Positions 27,765-37,006 of a stretch of 64,000 nt of DNA are shown here, in pieces (the stretch's first letter is position 1; each line of letters starts with the position of its first letter). The translations under genes and the position numbers were made by a program. Location of the stretch: contig JAPOWR010000001.1 of NCBI GenBank assembly GCA_026707545.1, positions 992,001-1,056,000 of the forward strand. The letters run 5' to 3'. The stretch comes from Acidobacteriota bacterium. Its GTDB lineage: Bacteria > Acidobacteriota > Thermoanaerobaculia > Multivoradales > Multivoraceae. A model generated the notes under the pieces. The model worked only from the letters and a program-made list of their open reading frames with translations, searched no databases and had not been told where the DNA came from.

Positions 27765-28982
27765 CTAGTAGTGCAACTCCTCACCTTCGGATTTGGCGAT
27801 CACCGCCGCGCCGACGGAGTCGGAGGTGATGTTGACCATCGTTCGGAACATGTCGAGCGGGCGGTCGACGCTGAGCATCAGGCCGGCGAGGGCATAGGCC
27901 TCCGGCGTCGTCAGGTCGATCGCCTCGAGCACGATGAAGATCATGACCAGACCGGCCGACGGAATCGCGGCGGCGCCGACCGAGGCGAGCAGCGCGGTCA
28001 GCACGACGACCAGCTGGGTATACAGCGAGAGTTCGACCCCGAGGGCCTGGGCGATGAAGAGCGCGCCGACGATCTCCAGCAAGGCCGTGCCGTCCATGTT
28101 GACCGTTGCACCCATGGGCGCAACGAAGCTGGTCACCCGGTTCGAGGCCCCGACCTTCTCCCGCAGGCACTTCATCGTCATCGGCAGGGTGGCCGCCGAG
28201 GAACTGGTCGAGAACGCCATCGCCATGGCCGACGCCATCGCCCGGTAGTGGTGGATGGGGTTCTTCCGGGAGAGCAGGCTGAACAGCAGCGGCAGGACGA
28301 TGAACACGTGCAGCGTCAGCCCCACCGCGATCGTCAGCACGTACTTGCCGACCTGCTGGAACACCTCGAGGCCCATCTGGCTGACCGCGCGGGCGAGCAG
28401 GGCGAAAACGCCGATCGGCAGCAGGCGGATGACCCAGGTCGTCACCTTCATCATCGCCTCGAAGCCGGCGCTGAAGCCCTCGCGGAGCAGGTCGCCCGTC
28501 TTGCCGGTCATCACCCCGATCGCGGCGCCGAGCACGATCGAGAAGAAGATGAGGCCCAGAATGTCGCCCCCGGCGGCAGCGCCCACCGGATTGTCGGGGA
28601 CGAGCCGCTGGAGGATGTCGGCCATGGAGGTCGGCGTCTGCAGATCCTCCGGTGTGAGAGGCTCCACCCCTTCGGGCATGACGAGACCTCTGCCCGGTCG
28701 TATGCTGTTGGCCAGCGTCAGGCCGACCAGAATTGCCATGAAACTGCTTAGCGCGTACCAGAGGAGGGTCTTGCCGCCCAGGCGGCCGATCGACCTGCCG
28801 TCGCCGATGCCGGAGACGCCATGGACGATCGAGGTGAAGATCAGGGGCACGATGACCATCCTGAGCAGACGCATGAAGAGGTCGGCGATCCAACCGATCC
28901 AGCCCACCTCGCCGAACGCCAGGGCGAAGCAGAGCCCCGCCGCCATTCCGATCAGTACCTGCCAGTGAAGTGCGAGTTTCAT
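27765..28982 (-). CDS. Dicarboxylate/amino acid:cation symporter (DAACS family)
   Basis: A 405-residue symporter starting MKLALHWQVLIG at 28982, the usual N-terminus of the family; a longer frame upstream is not supported. Re-entrant hairpin 1 has the signature SSSAATLP (260-267) and the cation/substrate site has NMDGTA (295-300). It should import glutamate, aspartate or C4-dicarboxylates with Na+ or H+. Its ATG shares the CATG tetramer with the ATG of the divergent aminopeptidase gene, so its promoter (TACCCT box) lies within that gene's coding sequence. Confidence 0.94.
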   Translation of the reverse strand: MKLALHWQVLIGMAAGLCFALAFGEVGWIGWIADLFMRLLRMVIVPLIFTSIVHGVSGIGDGRSIGRLGGKTLLWYALSSFMAILVGLTLANSIRPGRGLVMPEGVEPLTPEDLQTPTSMADILQRLVPDNPVGAAAGGDILGLIFFSIVLGAAIGVMTGKTGDLLREGFSAGFEAMMKVTTWVIRLLPIGVFALLARAVSQMGLEVFQQVGKYVLTIAVGLTLHVFIVLPLLFSLLSRKNPIHHYRAMASAMAMAFSTSSSAATLPMTMKCLREKVGASNRVTSFVAPMGATVNMDGTALLEIVGALFIAQALGVELSLYTQLVVVLTALLASVGAAAIPSAGLVMIFIVLEAIDLTTPEAYALAGLMLSVDRPLDMFRTMVNITSDSVGAAVIAKSEGEELHY

Positions 28983-30105
28983 GACCCGGCAGGGTAGCAC
29001 GCGCAACCGGCGCGCCCGGCGCGTTCGCCGGCGAGTCCTGGCGGTCGCCGCGGCGCTGGTTCTGGCCGTTCTCGCGGCGAGTTGCGGCAGCATGAGCTAC
29101 TACTCCCAGGCGGTGTGGGGCGGCGCCGGCGTGCTGGTCAAGCGCGAGCCGATCGCTCGGCTGCTCGAGCCCGGGCGAGCGGAGGTTCTCTCCGCCGCCA
29201 CCCGCGAGCGCCTGGAGCTGACCGTCAGGATCCGCGAGTTCGCCAGCAGCGAGCTCGGGCTGCCGGACAACAGGAGTTACCGCAGCTACGCCGACCTGGG
29301 CCGGCCGTACGCGGTGTGGAACGTGGTCGCGGCGCCGCGCCTGAGCGTGGAGCCGAAGACGTGGTGCTATCCGATCGCCGGTTGCGCCGCCTACCGCGGC
29401 TACTTCAACGAGCGCGCGGCCCGGCGCTACGGCGACCGCCTGGCCGACCAGGGCTTCGACGTGCGCGTCGGCGGCGTGGCGGCGTACTCGACGCTCGGCT
29501 GGTTCGCCGATCCGGTCCTGAACACGTTTCTCGACTACGCCGACGCCGACCTGGCGGCCCTCATCTTCCACGAGCTCGCCCACCAGGTCGTCTACGTCAA
29601 GGACGACAGCGCTTTCAACGAATCGTTCGCGACCGCGGTAGAGGTTGCGGGCGTGCGCCGGTGGCTCCGGTCGCAGGGCCGGAACGAAGAGCTTGCGGTC
29701 TTCGAGCAGGGCCGGGAGCGCCGGCGGGACCTGAACCGCTTTCTTCTGGAGATCCGGGAGGAGCTGGAGGCGCTCTACGCGAGCGACGACAGTGACGAAC
29801 GGAAGCTGACGCTCAAGGCCGAGGTCTTCCGGTCGCTCGCGGGGCGCTACCGGCGGGACCTGGTCCCGGCCTGGCGCGCGGCCGCAAGCGGTGGCGGTGG
29901 TGAGTCCGATCTGGGCGGATGGTTGTCGCGCCTGAACAACGCGGACCTGATCTCGATCGCTACCTACAGCGATCTCGTGCCGGCGTTCCTGAGTCTGCTG
30001 GAGGCGTCCGGCGGGAGCTTCCCGGCGTTCTACGCCGAGGTGGAGCGTCTGGCCGGCCTGGAACCGGTGGAGCGCCAGAACGCGCTGGATGCCCTCGGGC
30101 CCTAG
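28981..30105 (+). CDS. Putative lipoprotein aminopeptidase (PF10023 family)
   Basis: A 374-residue protein. Its basic N-terminus and hydrophobic helix end in the lipobox LAASC (Cys35), so it is a predicted lipoprotein. The zinc-protease motif HELAH (197-201) lies in LIFHELAHQVVYVKDDSAFNESFA, with a downstream Glu as expected for gluzincin-like enzymes. Family members are annotated as predicted aminopeptidases; direct activity data are scarce. The gene has no free flanks: its ATG overlaps that of the symporter gene (CATG) and its TAG overlaps the stop of the phosphodiesterase gene (CTAG). Confidence 0.88.
   Translation: MTRQGSTRNRRARRVRRRVLAVAAALVLAVLAASCGSMSYYSQAVWGGAGVLVKREPIARLLEPGRAEVLSAATRERLELTVRIREFASSELGLPDNRSYRSYADLGRPYAVWNVVAAPRLSVEPKTWCYPIAGCAAYRGYFNERAARRYGDRLADQGFDVRVGGVAAYSTLGWFADPVLNTFLDYADADLAALIFHELAHQVVYVKDDSAFNESFATAVEVAGVRRWLRSQGRNEELAVFEQGRERRRDLNRFLLEIREELEALYASDDSDERKLTLKAEVFRSLAGRYRRDLVPAWRAAASGGGGESDLGGWLSRLNNADLISIATYSDLVPAFLSLLEASGGSFPAFYAEVERLAGLEPVERQNALDALGP
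28991..28996 (-). promoter_or_regulatory. TANNNT box (TACCCT) 8 nt before symporter ATG
   Basis: On the minus strand TACCCT ends 8 nt before the ATG at 28982 and lies inside codons 4-6 of the divergent aminopeptidase gene. The fit is weaker than for the other boxes. Confidence 0.4.
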
Positions 30106-31085
30106 GGCTGGTCCACCACCGCCCGCGCCCGGTCCGGGAAGTCGGTGAACACGCCGTCGACGCCGAGGTCGAAGAGGTAGCGGCGGAGTTCCGCCTCGTG
30201 GCTGTCGTCGCGGTCGGGCACCTGGTCGGCGCGGAAGGTGTACGGGTGGACGGTGAGCCCGGCATCGTGGGCCCAGCCGATCAGTTCCGGTTGCTGTTCG
30301 AGCATCGTCTTCGCCGGTCCGATCCCGGTGGCGAACCCGGCGACGCCGGCGATGCCTTCGGCGCTCAGGAACGAGCGGTACTGGGCGACCTCGGCCATCA
30401 GGAACACCTGGCGCAGCTCGGAACCGAGGGCGCGCAGGCGCTTCAGGCTCTCGGCTTCGAAGCTCTGGACGAAGATCGGCGCGCCCTGTTCGACGTAGCC
30501 GTAGCGACCGACGACTTCGAGCAGCGATTCCTCCATGGGCAGTCCCTGGGCGCGATGCCACTCGGGCGCCTTGAGTTCCGGGTAGATCCCGACCGTGCGG
30601 CCGGTCTGCTCGTTCAGGCCCTGGACCAGCTCGATCATCTCGGTGAAGGCAGGCACGACGAAGCGGCTCCTGCCCTTCGGGAAGCGGTTGCCGAGGCGTT
30701 CCTCGGCCTGGAGCTGCCGGACCTCATCGAGCGTGAAGTCGGCGGCGTACCAGCGGCCATCGTCGCGAGCACGGTCGGGGAAGACCTCCTCGACGTTGGT
30801 CGTCGCCTGCAGGTAGATGTCGTGCAGGCAGATGAAGTGGCCGTCGCGGGTCAGCACGAGATCCGGTTCGATGTAGTCGGCGCCCATGCCGTGGGCCAGG
30901 GCGTACGCCGGCAGCGTATGCTCGGGAAGGTAGCCGCTGGCGCCGCGGTGGGCGATGACCGTCTTGGAGGGCTGGGTCGCGGCGTCCACCGGTTCCTCGT
31001 CGTCGGCCTCGACCGTGGATGCCGCCAGGGCGCAGACGAGAGCGCAGGCTGCGAGCGGGACGCCTAAAGCCACGGTGCGGCTCAA
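30102..31085 (-). CDS. Glycerophosphodiester phosphodiesterase, secreted GlpQ-like
   Basis: About 327 residues if started at the TTG at 31085, which overlaps the upstream stop (TTGA); GTG at 31073 is an alternative. A signal sequence covers roughly residues 5-25. The catalytic core has AHRGASGYLPEHT (His46, Arg47), the metal ligands EPD (73-75) and LHD with His88, and the C-terminal DGVFTDFPD. GlpQ-type enzymes split glycerophosphodiesters into glycerol-3-phosphate and an alcohol in the periplasm. It is coupled to the molybdenum enzyme gene, with no obvious functional link. Confidence 0.9.
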   Translation of the reverse strand: MSRTVALGVPLAACALVCALAASTVEADDEEPVDAATQPSKTVIAHRGASGYLPEHTLPAYALAHGMGADYIEPDLVLTRDGHFICLHDIYLQATTNVEEVFPDRARDDGRWYAADFTLDEVRQLQAEERLGNRFPKGRSRFVVPAFTEMIELVQGLNEQTGRTVGIYPELKAPEWHRAQGLPMEESLLEVVGRYGYVEQGAPIFVQSFEAESLKRLRALGSELRQVFLMAEVAQYRSFLSAEGIAGVAGFATGIGPAKTMLEQQPELIGWAHDAGLTVHPYTFRADQVPDRDDSHEAELRRYLFDLGVDGVFTDFPDRARAVVDQP

Positions 31086-33124
31086 TCGGCCAAGGCCTCG
31101 ACCTGGACCCGGGCGTCGTTGAAGCAGGCCCCGGCGCCGATGTCGCTCAGGGTGTCCGGCGCCAGCGAGCAGGCGTTGGTTCCCGACTCCGTGCTCTTGG
31201 CCCAGACCCCCTTGGGAAGCAGGACGACGCCTGGCTTGAGGTCCGGGTTGAGGCGCATGGGGCAACGGACCTCGCCGTACTCGTTGAACACCCGCACGCG
31301 GGGCTTGCCGGGGCCGAGGCCCCGCTCCGCGGCGTCGTCCGGGTGCATCTCGAGCGGCACCTGGCCGGGCCTTAGCTGGCCGAAGGTGGAACTCACGGTC
31401 TGGGGGACGGAGGGCGAGATGAGCGCGAGGGGATACCGTCCCTCGCCCGGCTGCGGGTGGAAGGCGTAGATCCCTTCGGCCGACTCGGCTTCCAGCGAGG
31501 GCGGGCAAAGGTGAACCTTGCCGTCCGCCGTGTGGGGGAACACATCGACGAACTGGATCGGACGGCGGCCGGTCGCCGGCGGCACCACGCCCTCCTCCGC
31601 AAGCCGCCGCTCCCGCTCGCCGCCGAGCACCGCCTGCCGCCACTCCGCCTCCGAGCGGGGGTCGTCGTCCCGGAGCAGCCCGAGGCGCGCCGCAAGCTCG
31701 CCGAACACTCGGAGGTTGGAACGGGCCTCTCCGACCGGTGTAGCCACCGGCTTCGTGTCGTGGAGCACCATGGCGCCGTAACCCATCGCCAGGTCGTCGT
31801 GCTCGAGGAAGGTGGTTGCCGGCAGCACGACGTCGGCGTAGCGGGCGGTGTCGGTCAACACCTGGTCGAAGACAACGGTGAACAGGTCCTCGCGCTCGAG
31901 GCCGCGCCGTACCAGCGCCTGGTTCGGCAGCGTTGCCAGCGGATTCGCGTTGTAGACGAACAGCACCTGGACCGGTGGTCCGGCAATCGCGTCCGCGTCG
32001 GTCAGCACGCGGCCGACGTGGTTCATGTTGACGATCCGGGTGCCCGGCGACGGCTCCCGCCGGCCGACGTCCCGAAACGCGTTGCTGTTGCTCATCGTGT
32101 AGCCGCCGGCGCGTACCCCGAACTTGCCGGCCACCGCGGGCAGGGCGAGGATCGCCGCCACGGCCGAGCCGCCGTTGCGGTTCCGTTCCACGCCCCAGCC
32201 GCAGCGGATCACGGCCGGCGAGGAGCCGCTGTACCACTCGTAGCAGCGGGCGATGTCGGCCTTTGGAACGCCGGTGATCTCGGCGGCGCGCTGGAGGGTC
32301 CAGGGTTCGGCCCGCCTGTGCAGTTCCTCGACCCCAGTGCCGTGTTCGGCCAGGAAGTCGAGGTCGGCGTCGCCTCGGCGGAACAGCTCGCGGTGCAGCG
32401 CCAGGGCGAGGCACAGGTCGGTGCCGGGCCGCGGCTGCAGGTGGAGGTCCGCCTGTTTCGCCAGCGGCGTACGCCGGGGATCGACGACGACGAGCTTGCC
32501 GCCGCGGGCCCGGGCCGCCCGCAGGATCGGCACCAGGTGGATGCCGGTGGAGGAGGGGTTGGCGCCCCAGACGATGGCGAGCGAGGCGTGCTCGTAGTCT
32601 TCCAGCGCGACGCCCGCCATCTTGCCGTAGAGGCCGAGTGCCGCCGCGGTGCTGGGCGCCGCGCAGACGGTGCGCGCGAGCTGGGACGCGCCGAAGCGCC
32701 GGAACAGGATCGCGTCCGCTGTGTCCTGCGTCAGGAGGCCGTTCGAGCCGCCGTAGCTCAGCGGCAGGATGGACTCGCCGCCGAAGGCCGTCTTCGCCTC
32801 GACCAACCGCTCGACGATCCGGTCGAGGGCTTCGCTCCAGGAAATGCGCCTGAAGTCGCTTTCGCCCTTGGTGCCCGTTCGCACCGCCGGATGGAGCAGG
32901 CGGTCCTCGCCGTAGAGGTGGCGCGAGATCCGGCCGACCTTGGAGCAGATGAAGCCGCTCGTCAGCGGATGGGCGATCTCGGGCGGCGCCGCCCGGACCT
33001 TGGTGACCCGGCCGTGCTCGACCTCGACCTCGAGCGAGCAGGAGTCGGGGCAGTCGAGCGTGCAGGCGGTGTGGTGGATCGCCGCGTCGCCGGTCGGCAC
33101 GGGAGCCGGATCTGCGATCGTCAT
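31082..33124 (-). CDS. Molybdopterin-dependent oxidoreductase (DMSO reductase family)
   Basis: A 680-residue protein starting at the ATG at 33124, supported by a TACGCT box just upstream; a longer frame with a basic N-terminus exists but lacks support. The N-terminal [4Fe-4S] ligands are Cys21, Cys25 and Cys29 (CTLDCPDSC) and Cys60 (ICSK). Further marks are AIVWGANPSSTGIHLVP and VFVYNANPLATLPN-like molybdopterin guanine dinucleotide contacts and the C-terminal PLEMHPDDAAERGL domain. No Tat signal or partner subunit is seen, so it is likely cytoplasmic, in the group of stand-alone oxidoreductases. Substrate unknown. Confidence 0.92.
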   Translation of the reverse strand: MTIADPAPVPTGDAAIHHTACTLDCPDSCSLEVEVEHGRVTKVRAAPPEIAHPLTSGFICSKVGRISRHLYGEDRLLHPAVRTGTKGESDFRRISWSEALDRIVERLVEAKTAFGGESILPLSYGGSNGLLTQDTADAILFRRFGASQLARTVCAAPSTAAALGLYGKMAGVALEDYEHASLAIVWGANPSSTGIHLVPILRAARARGGKLVVVDPRRTPLAKQADLHLQPRPGTDLCLALALHRELFRRGDADLDFLAEHGTGVEELHRRAEPWTLQRAAEITGVPKADIARCYEWYSGSSPAVIRCGWGVERNRNGGSAVAAILALPAVAGKFGVRAGGYTMSNSNAFRDVGRREPSPGTRIVNMNHVGRVLTDADAIAGPPVQVLFVYNANPLATLPNQALVRRGLEREDLFTVVFDQVLTDTARYADVVLPATTFLEHDDLAMGYGAMVLHDTKPVATPVGEARSNLRVFGELAARLGLLRDDDPRSEAEWRQAVLGGERERRLAEEGVVPPATGRRPIQFVDVFPHTADGKVHLCPPSLEAESAEGIYAFHPQPGEGRYPLALISPSVPQTVSSTFGQLRPGQVPLEMHPDDAAERGLGPGKPRVRVFNEYGEVRCPMRLNPDLKPGVVLLPKGVWAKSTESGTNACSLAPDTLSDIGAGACFNDARVQVEALAD

Positions 33125-33131
33125 GCGGGGA

Positions 33132-33137
33132 AGCGTA
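33132..33137 (-). promoter_or_regulatory. TANNNT box (TACGCT) 7 nt before molybdoenzyme ATG
   Basis: On the minus strand TACGCT ends 7 nt before the ATG at 33124, and no Shine-Dalgarno sequence intervenes. This supports the shorter start of the gene. Confidence 0.5.
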
Positions 33138-33291
33138 CACCGCGGGACCTGGCCGAAGCGGCGCGGTCGCGGTTGTCGGTGCGCCGGCCTTCTGGCCGGC
33201 ATTCCGAACGGCTGCGCATCCTTGGTACAACCGGGTTACGATTCGCGCTCGCCGACCGGCCCCGGTTCGGCAGCCACGCCTGCCCGCCACG

Positions 33292-34428
33292 ATGACCTCA
33301 ATGCTCGATCGACAGACCTCGACGGAGCAGGCGCTGAGCCAGCGCGTCTTCAACTTCTCCCCGGGTCCGGCGGTGCTGCCGGTTCCCGTTCTCCAGGAGA
33401 TCCAGCGCGACCTGCTGGCGCTTCCGGGCGCCGGCAGCTCGGTGCTCGAGATCAGCCACCGCTCGGAGGCCTTCGACGCGATCCTTGGCGAAGCGGAGGC
33501 CAACCTGCGGGAACTGCTGGACGTGCCGGAGGGCTACCGGGTGTTGTTCTTGCAGGGCGGCGCGCTGCTTCAGTTCTCGATGATCCCGATCAACCTGCTG
33601 CGCGGGCAGGGACTCCCGGCGAGCTACATCGTGACCGGAACCTGGGGCAGGAAGGCCGCGGTCGAGGCGCGCCGTGAGGGCCGTGTCCATGTGGCCTGGG
33701 ACGATGCCGACGGCAACTACGTTCGCGTGCCGAACGCGGGGGAACTCGACTTGCCGGCGGCGTCGTCCTACGTCCACTACACCTCGAACGAAACGATCCA
33801 GGGCGTCCAGTTCCGCCGGCCGCCCGAGGTGGGCGACTCGCCGCTCGTGTGCGACGTGTCCTCCGACTTCCTGTCCGGACCGGTCGACGTCGGGAAGTTC
33901 GGCCTGCTCTACGCCTGCGCCCAGAAGAATGCCGGCCCCGCCGGGCTGACGGTGGTCATCGTCTCGGACCGGTTGCTCGAACGTTCCGGTTCCGACCTGC
34001 ACTCGATGCTCAGCTTCCGGCTTCAGGCCGAGAAGGGCTCGCGTCTCAACACCCCGAACGTTTTCGGCGTCTACGTGTTCCTGCTGGTGACCCGCTGGTT
34101 GCGGGACGAGGTCGGCGGTCTGGCGGCGGCGGCGGCCCGGGCGGAGGCGAAGACGGGCTTGATCTACGACGTGCTGGACGCCGACGGCGGCGAGTTCTAC
34201 CTCCCGCACGCGGATGCTGCGAGCCGTTCCCGCATGAACGTGACGTTCAGGCTGCGGCGCACCGAGCTCGAGCCGACGTTCGTTGCCGCCGCGGCCGACA
34301 GGGGTCTCGTGGCGCTCAAGGGTCACCGCAGCGTCGGCGGCTTCCGCGCGTCGCTCTACAACGCGATGCCCATGGAGGGAGCCGAGCGCCTGCGCGATTT
34401 CATGCTGGAGTTCCGCGCCGCCCACTGA
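33292..34428 (+). CDS. serC: Phosphoserine aminotransferase
   Basis: A 378-residue class-V PLP enzyme. It begins with the SerC signature FNFSPGPAVLPVPVLQEIQ, has HRSEAFDAIL, the glycine-rich FLQGGALLQF, CDVSSDF (Asp188, PLP ring contact) and the PLP lysine Lys212 in CAQKNAGPAGL. The C-terminal GHRSVGGFRASLYNAMP is diagnostic. It converts 3-phosphohydroxypyruvate and glutamate to phosphoserine in serine biosynthesis. It stands alone; serA and serB are not in the window. TACGAT at 33237 may be the -10 box, giving a leader of about 40 nt. Confidence 0.96.
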   Translation: MTSMLDRQTSTEQALSQRVFNFSPGPAVLPVPVLQEIQRDLLALPGAGSSVLEISHRSEAFDAILGEAEANLRELLDVPEGYRVLFLQGGALLQFSMIPINLLRGQGLPASYIVTGTWGRKAAVEARREGRVHVAWDDADGNYVRVPNAGELDLPAASSYVHYTSNETIQGVQFRRPPEVGDSPLVCDVSSDFLSGPVDVGKFGLLYACAQKNAGPAGLTVVIVSDRLLERSGSDLHSMLSFRLQAEKGSRLNTPNVFGVYVFLLVTRWLRDEVGGLAAAAARAEAKTGLIYDVLDADGGEFYLPHADAASRSRMNVTFRLRRTELEPTFVAAAADRGLVALKGHRSVGGFRASLYNAMPMEGAERLRDFMLEFRAAH

Positions 34429-34436
34429 CGACACTT

Positions 34437-35420
34437 TCAGCGTCGGCTCGTCAGCAAGGCCGAGCCGACGATCACCAGCAGCAGCAGCGCTCCTCCGCCC
34501 CAGAGCAGGAGGGGAGAGGCCTCTTCTTCCGCGTCCGGAACCTCCTCGTAGCCGGGATCGTCGAAGAAGGACGCGAAGTCCTCAGCCGCGCCCGCCGCCG
34601 CGACTGACGCCTCGTCCTCCGGCAATCCCAGACCGTCGTCCTCGATGATCCGCTCGACCGTGTGAACGAGGTCCCAGATCTCGTCCTTGCTGTAGGCGTC
34701 GCGATATCCCGGCATCGCCGTTCCGTCCATGCCGAGGTATAGGCGGCTGTAGATCGCGTCGCTGCCGTTCCCGCCCTTGAAGATGCCGCCGACGATGTTG
34801 GTCGGCAGGGTGTGGTTGCCTTCGAAGTCGGGCATCGGGTCGTTGCGGAGCCGCCTGCCGCTCGGGCCGTGGCAGGAAGCGCAGGCTTCCAGGTAGAGCC
34901 GCTCGCCGCGGGCCCGTCGCTCGTCGTCGAACGGCGGCTCGGGCGGTATCTCGATGGTTGGACCCGGAGTCGTCCGGCGGGCGAAGTCGGCATCGGCCTC
35001 CGCGGCGCTCAGCTCACCGGCGGCTACGCGGCGGTCGAGTTCCTCCCTGATGGCGTCCAGACTGAAGCTGCGCGTGTACCGCGCCATCGCCGCGATCTCG
35101 GCGTCGGGAACCTGACCCCACGCCGACATTCCGGTACCCGGCATGCCGCGGCGGATCGTCTCCTCGAGGTCATGGTCCGAGGGGATCGCGTTCTCGGTCG
35201 TCGCCAGCTTGAAACGGCCCGACTGGAAGCTGCGGGGCCGTTCCCCGGTCGTGTAGCTGAACTTCCCCAGCCCGTCGCCAGCTTCGCCGTGGCATTCCCG
35301 GCAGTAGCGCAGAAAGGCCTGCCGCCCGAGGTCGTCGTCCGCCTCCGAACCCTGAGCCGTCATCGCGGCGGCGGAGATGAATTGCGCGGCCGCCCAGAGC
35401 AGGACGGTGGGACGCTGCAC
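34437..35420 (-). CDS. Di-haem cytochrome c with C-terminal membrane anchor
   Basis: A 327-residue exported protein with a signal sequence and two c-type haem sites, C40RECH and C180ASCH, each in a cytochrome c domain with a likely Met ligand downstream (PGTGMSAWG and GTAMPGYRD). A final hydrophobic segment (about 303-322) followed by Arg-Arg anchors it in the membrane. It would carry electrons in the periplasm. It is the last gene of a three-gene operon with a carboxylesterase (5-nt gap) and an M20 peptidase, and it may serve redox enzymes encoded elsewhere. Confidence 0.92.
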   Translation of the reverse strand: MQRPTVLLWAAAQFISAAAMTAQGSEADDDLGRQAFLRYCRECHGEAGDGLGKFSYTTGERPRSFQSGRFKLATTENAIPSDHDLEETIRRGMPGTGMSAWGQVPDAEIAAMARYTRSFSLDAIREELDRRVAAGELSAAEADADFARRTTPGPTIEIPPEPPFDDERRARGERLYLEACASCHGPSGRRLRNDPMPDFEGNHTLPTNIVGGIFKGGNGSDAIYSRLYLGMDGTAMPGYRDAYSKDEIWDLVHTVERIIEDDGLGLPEDEASVAAAGAAEDFASFFDDPGYEEVPDAEEEASPLLLWGGGALLLLVIVGSALLTSRR

Positions 35421-35425
35421 CCGCC

Positions 35426-37000
35426 CTATTCCCCGCCGACCCGCTCCAGGTACACGGCCTCCAGCAGGTCGAGTCTGTCCTTGATCACGCCCGGCGTTGC
35501 TTTGGGCTCCGGAGCGTCCAGGACCATCCAGGTGTCATTGTCCGCGTCGTACTCCGGCCACTCCGGGGCGCCATCGCCGTTCGGGTCGCCGGTGGCGGCA
35601 AAGCGGGTCCAGTAGCCGGCCATCGCATCGCCGAGGGCGGCGCCGTCCGCGCCCGGATAGCGCTCGGAGTCCGGGTCGCCCGGGTCGCCGAAGACGTAGG
35701 ACACTTCGGAACCGTGGGGAGCGCCGGGGAACGTCTCCCGCTGCGCCTCGGGGACGAACTGGAAGTAGTAGGTGCGGGCCGGCGAGGAGACGGTCTTCAT
35801 CTGTTCCGCGAGGTAGCGGGCGGAGATGACGTAGCGCTGGTCGCCGAACAGGGTGGCGGCGGCGATCCGTTCGGCGTCGGCTTCGGTCTCGCCGTCCGCG
35901 CCGTAGAGGGAGCGGGCCTGCCCTTCGCGCTCGCCGAAGGTGGCCAAGTAGTCGCCCGGGGTCATGGCGAAGGCGCGGAAGATCGTCCCCTCGAAGCTGT
36001 TGCCGCCGGTGATGTAGGGCACGTCGTGCTGCTCGCCCCTGGCGAACACGATGCCGGGCTCGTCCGGGAGTACGGTGCCCGTGATCGGCACCCAGAAGCC
36101 GGTGCCGAGGTTGATGAGTTCCTCGTACGGAAGCGCGCGAAGGTCGGCGGCCGAAGGCTCGTCTCCGAGATCGAAGGCGTCGGCGATCAGGGCTGCTCCC
36201 TGCTCGAGGGCGGAAGGCAGCCCCCAGCGCGCCTCGCTGAGGTGGGGCAGCCGCCAGGTGCCGTAGCCGCTCTGGGCGATCGCACGGTGGAACAGGCCGG
36301 CCGCCGCGGGCGTGCTCATCAGGGTGTTCACGGCCATCCCGCCGGCCGAGACGCCGAAGATCGTCACGCGGTCGGGATCGCCGCCGAAGGCGGCGGCGTT
36401 CCGCTGCACCCAGTCGAGGGCGGCCATCATGTCGAGCACCCCGTGGTCGCCTTCTGATTCGCCGGGGATCACGGCCACCCTGGCCAGGGCGGGGTGGGCG
36501 AAGAAGCCGAGGGCGCCCAGGCGGTACTGGATGCTGACGACGACGACGCCACGGCTTGCCAGGCCGGCGCCGCGGCCGGTCGCTGGAGCTTCGCCGAGCC
36601 GGCCGTTGCCGGCGCGGAAGCCACCGCCGTGGATCCAGACCATCACCGGGAGCGGTTCGTCGCCGGCCCGTTCGGTTGGTGTCCACACGTTCAGGTACAG
36701 GCAGTCCTCGCTCTGCGGGAGCTGGGCGCGGCTCTGCGGGCAGATGGAGCCATAGTCGCTTGCCTGGAGGGGGTCGGTCCAGGGCTCGACGGCCGCGGGT
36801 GGACGCCAGCGCATGTGGCCCTCGGGGGCCTGCGCGAAGGGGATGCCGAGACAGGCGGCGATGTCGTCGCTGCCTTCGGGGGCGAAGCCCTGGACGGGGC
36901 CGGCGTCGGTCTGGACCAGGAAGGGGTCGGACGGTTCGGCGGCGCAGGCGAGGAGGAGAGGGAAGACGAGGGGGAGGAAGGGGGTGGATCGGGTCTTCAT
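35426..37000 (-). CDS. Carboxylesterase family lipoprotein (type-B esterase)
   Basis: A 524-residue alpha/beta hydrolase. The signal ends in LLLAC, making Cys19 a probable lipidation site. The oxyanion segment is WIHGGGFRAGN (122-132), the catalytic nucleophile is Ser218 in FGVSAGG, and the SEDCLYLNVWTP motif is typical of type-B carboxylesterases. The C-terminal PHGSEVSYVFG holds the likely catalytic His. It hydrolyses carboxylic esters, with the natural substrate unknown. It sits 6 nt after the M20 peptidase gene. Confidence 0.93.
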   Translation of the reverse strand: MKTRSTPFLPLVFPLLLACAAEPSDPFLVQTDAGPVQGFAPEGSDDIAACLGIPFAQAPEGHMRWRPPAAVEPWTDPLQASDYGSICPQSRAQLPQSEDCLYLNVWTPTERAGDEPLPVMVWIHGGGFRAGNGRLGEAPATGRGAGLASRGVVVVSIQYRLGALGFFAHPALARVAVIPGESEGDHGVLDMMAALDWVQRNAAAFGGDPDRVTIFGVSAGGMAVNTLMSTPAAAGLFHRAIAQSGYGTWRLPHLSEARWGLPSALEQGAALIADAFDLGDEPSAADLRALPYEELINLGTGFWVPITGTVLPDEPGIVFARGEQHDVPYITGGNSFEGTIFRAFAMTPGDYLATFGEREGQARSLYGADGETEADAERIAAATLFGDQRYVISARYLAEQMKTVSSPARTYYFQFVPEAQRETFPGAPHGSEVSYVFGDPGDPDSERYPGADGAALGDAMAGYWTRFAATGDPNGDGAPEWPEYDADNDTWMVLDAPEPKATPGVIKDRLDLLEAVYLERVGGE

Positions 37001-37006
37001 GGTGGT

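Noticed and set aside
27781..30561. 926-codon minus-strand open frame across the symporter and aminopeptidase genes
   Set aside because: Low-complexity Arg/Ala/Pro composition with no signatures; both overlapped genes have clear family motifs.
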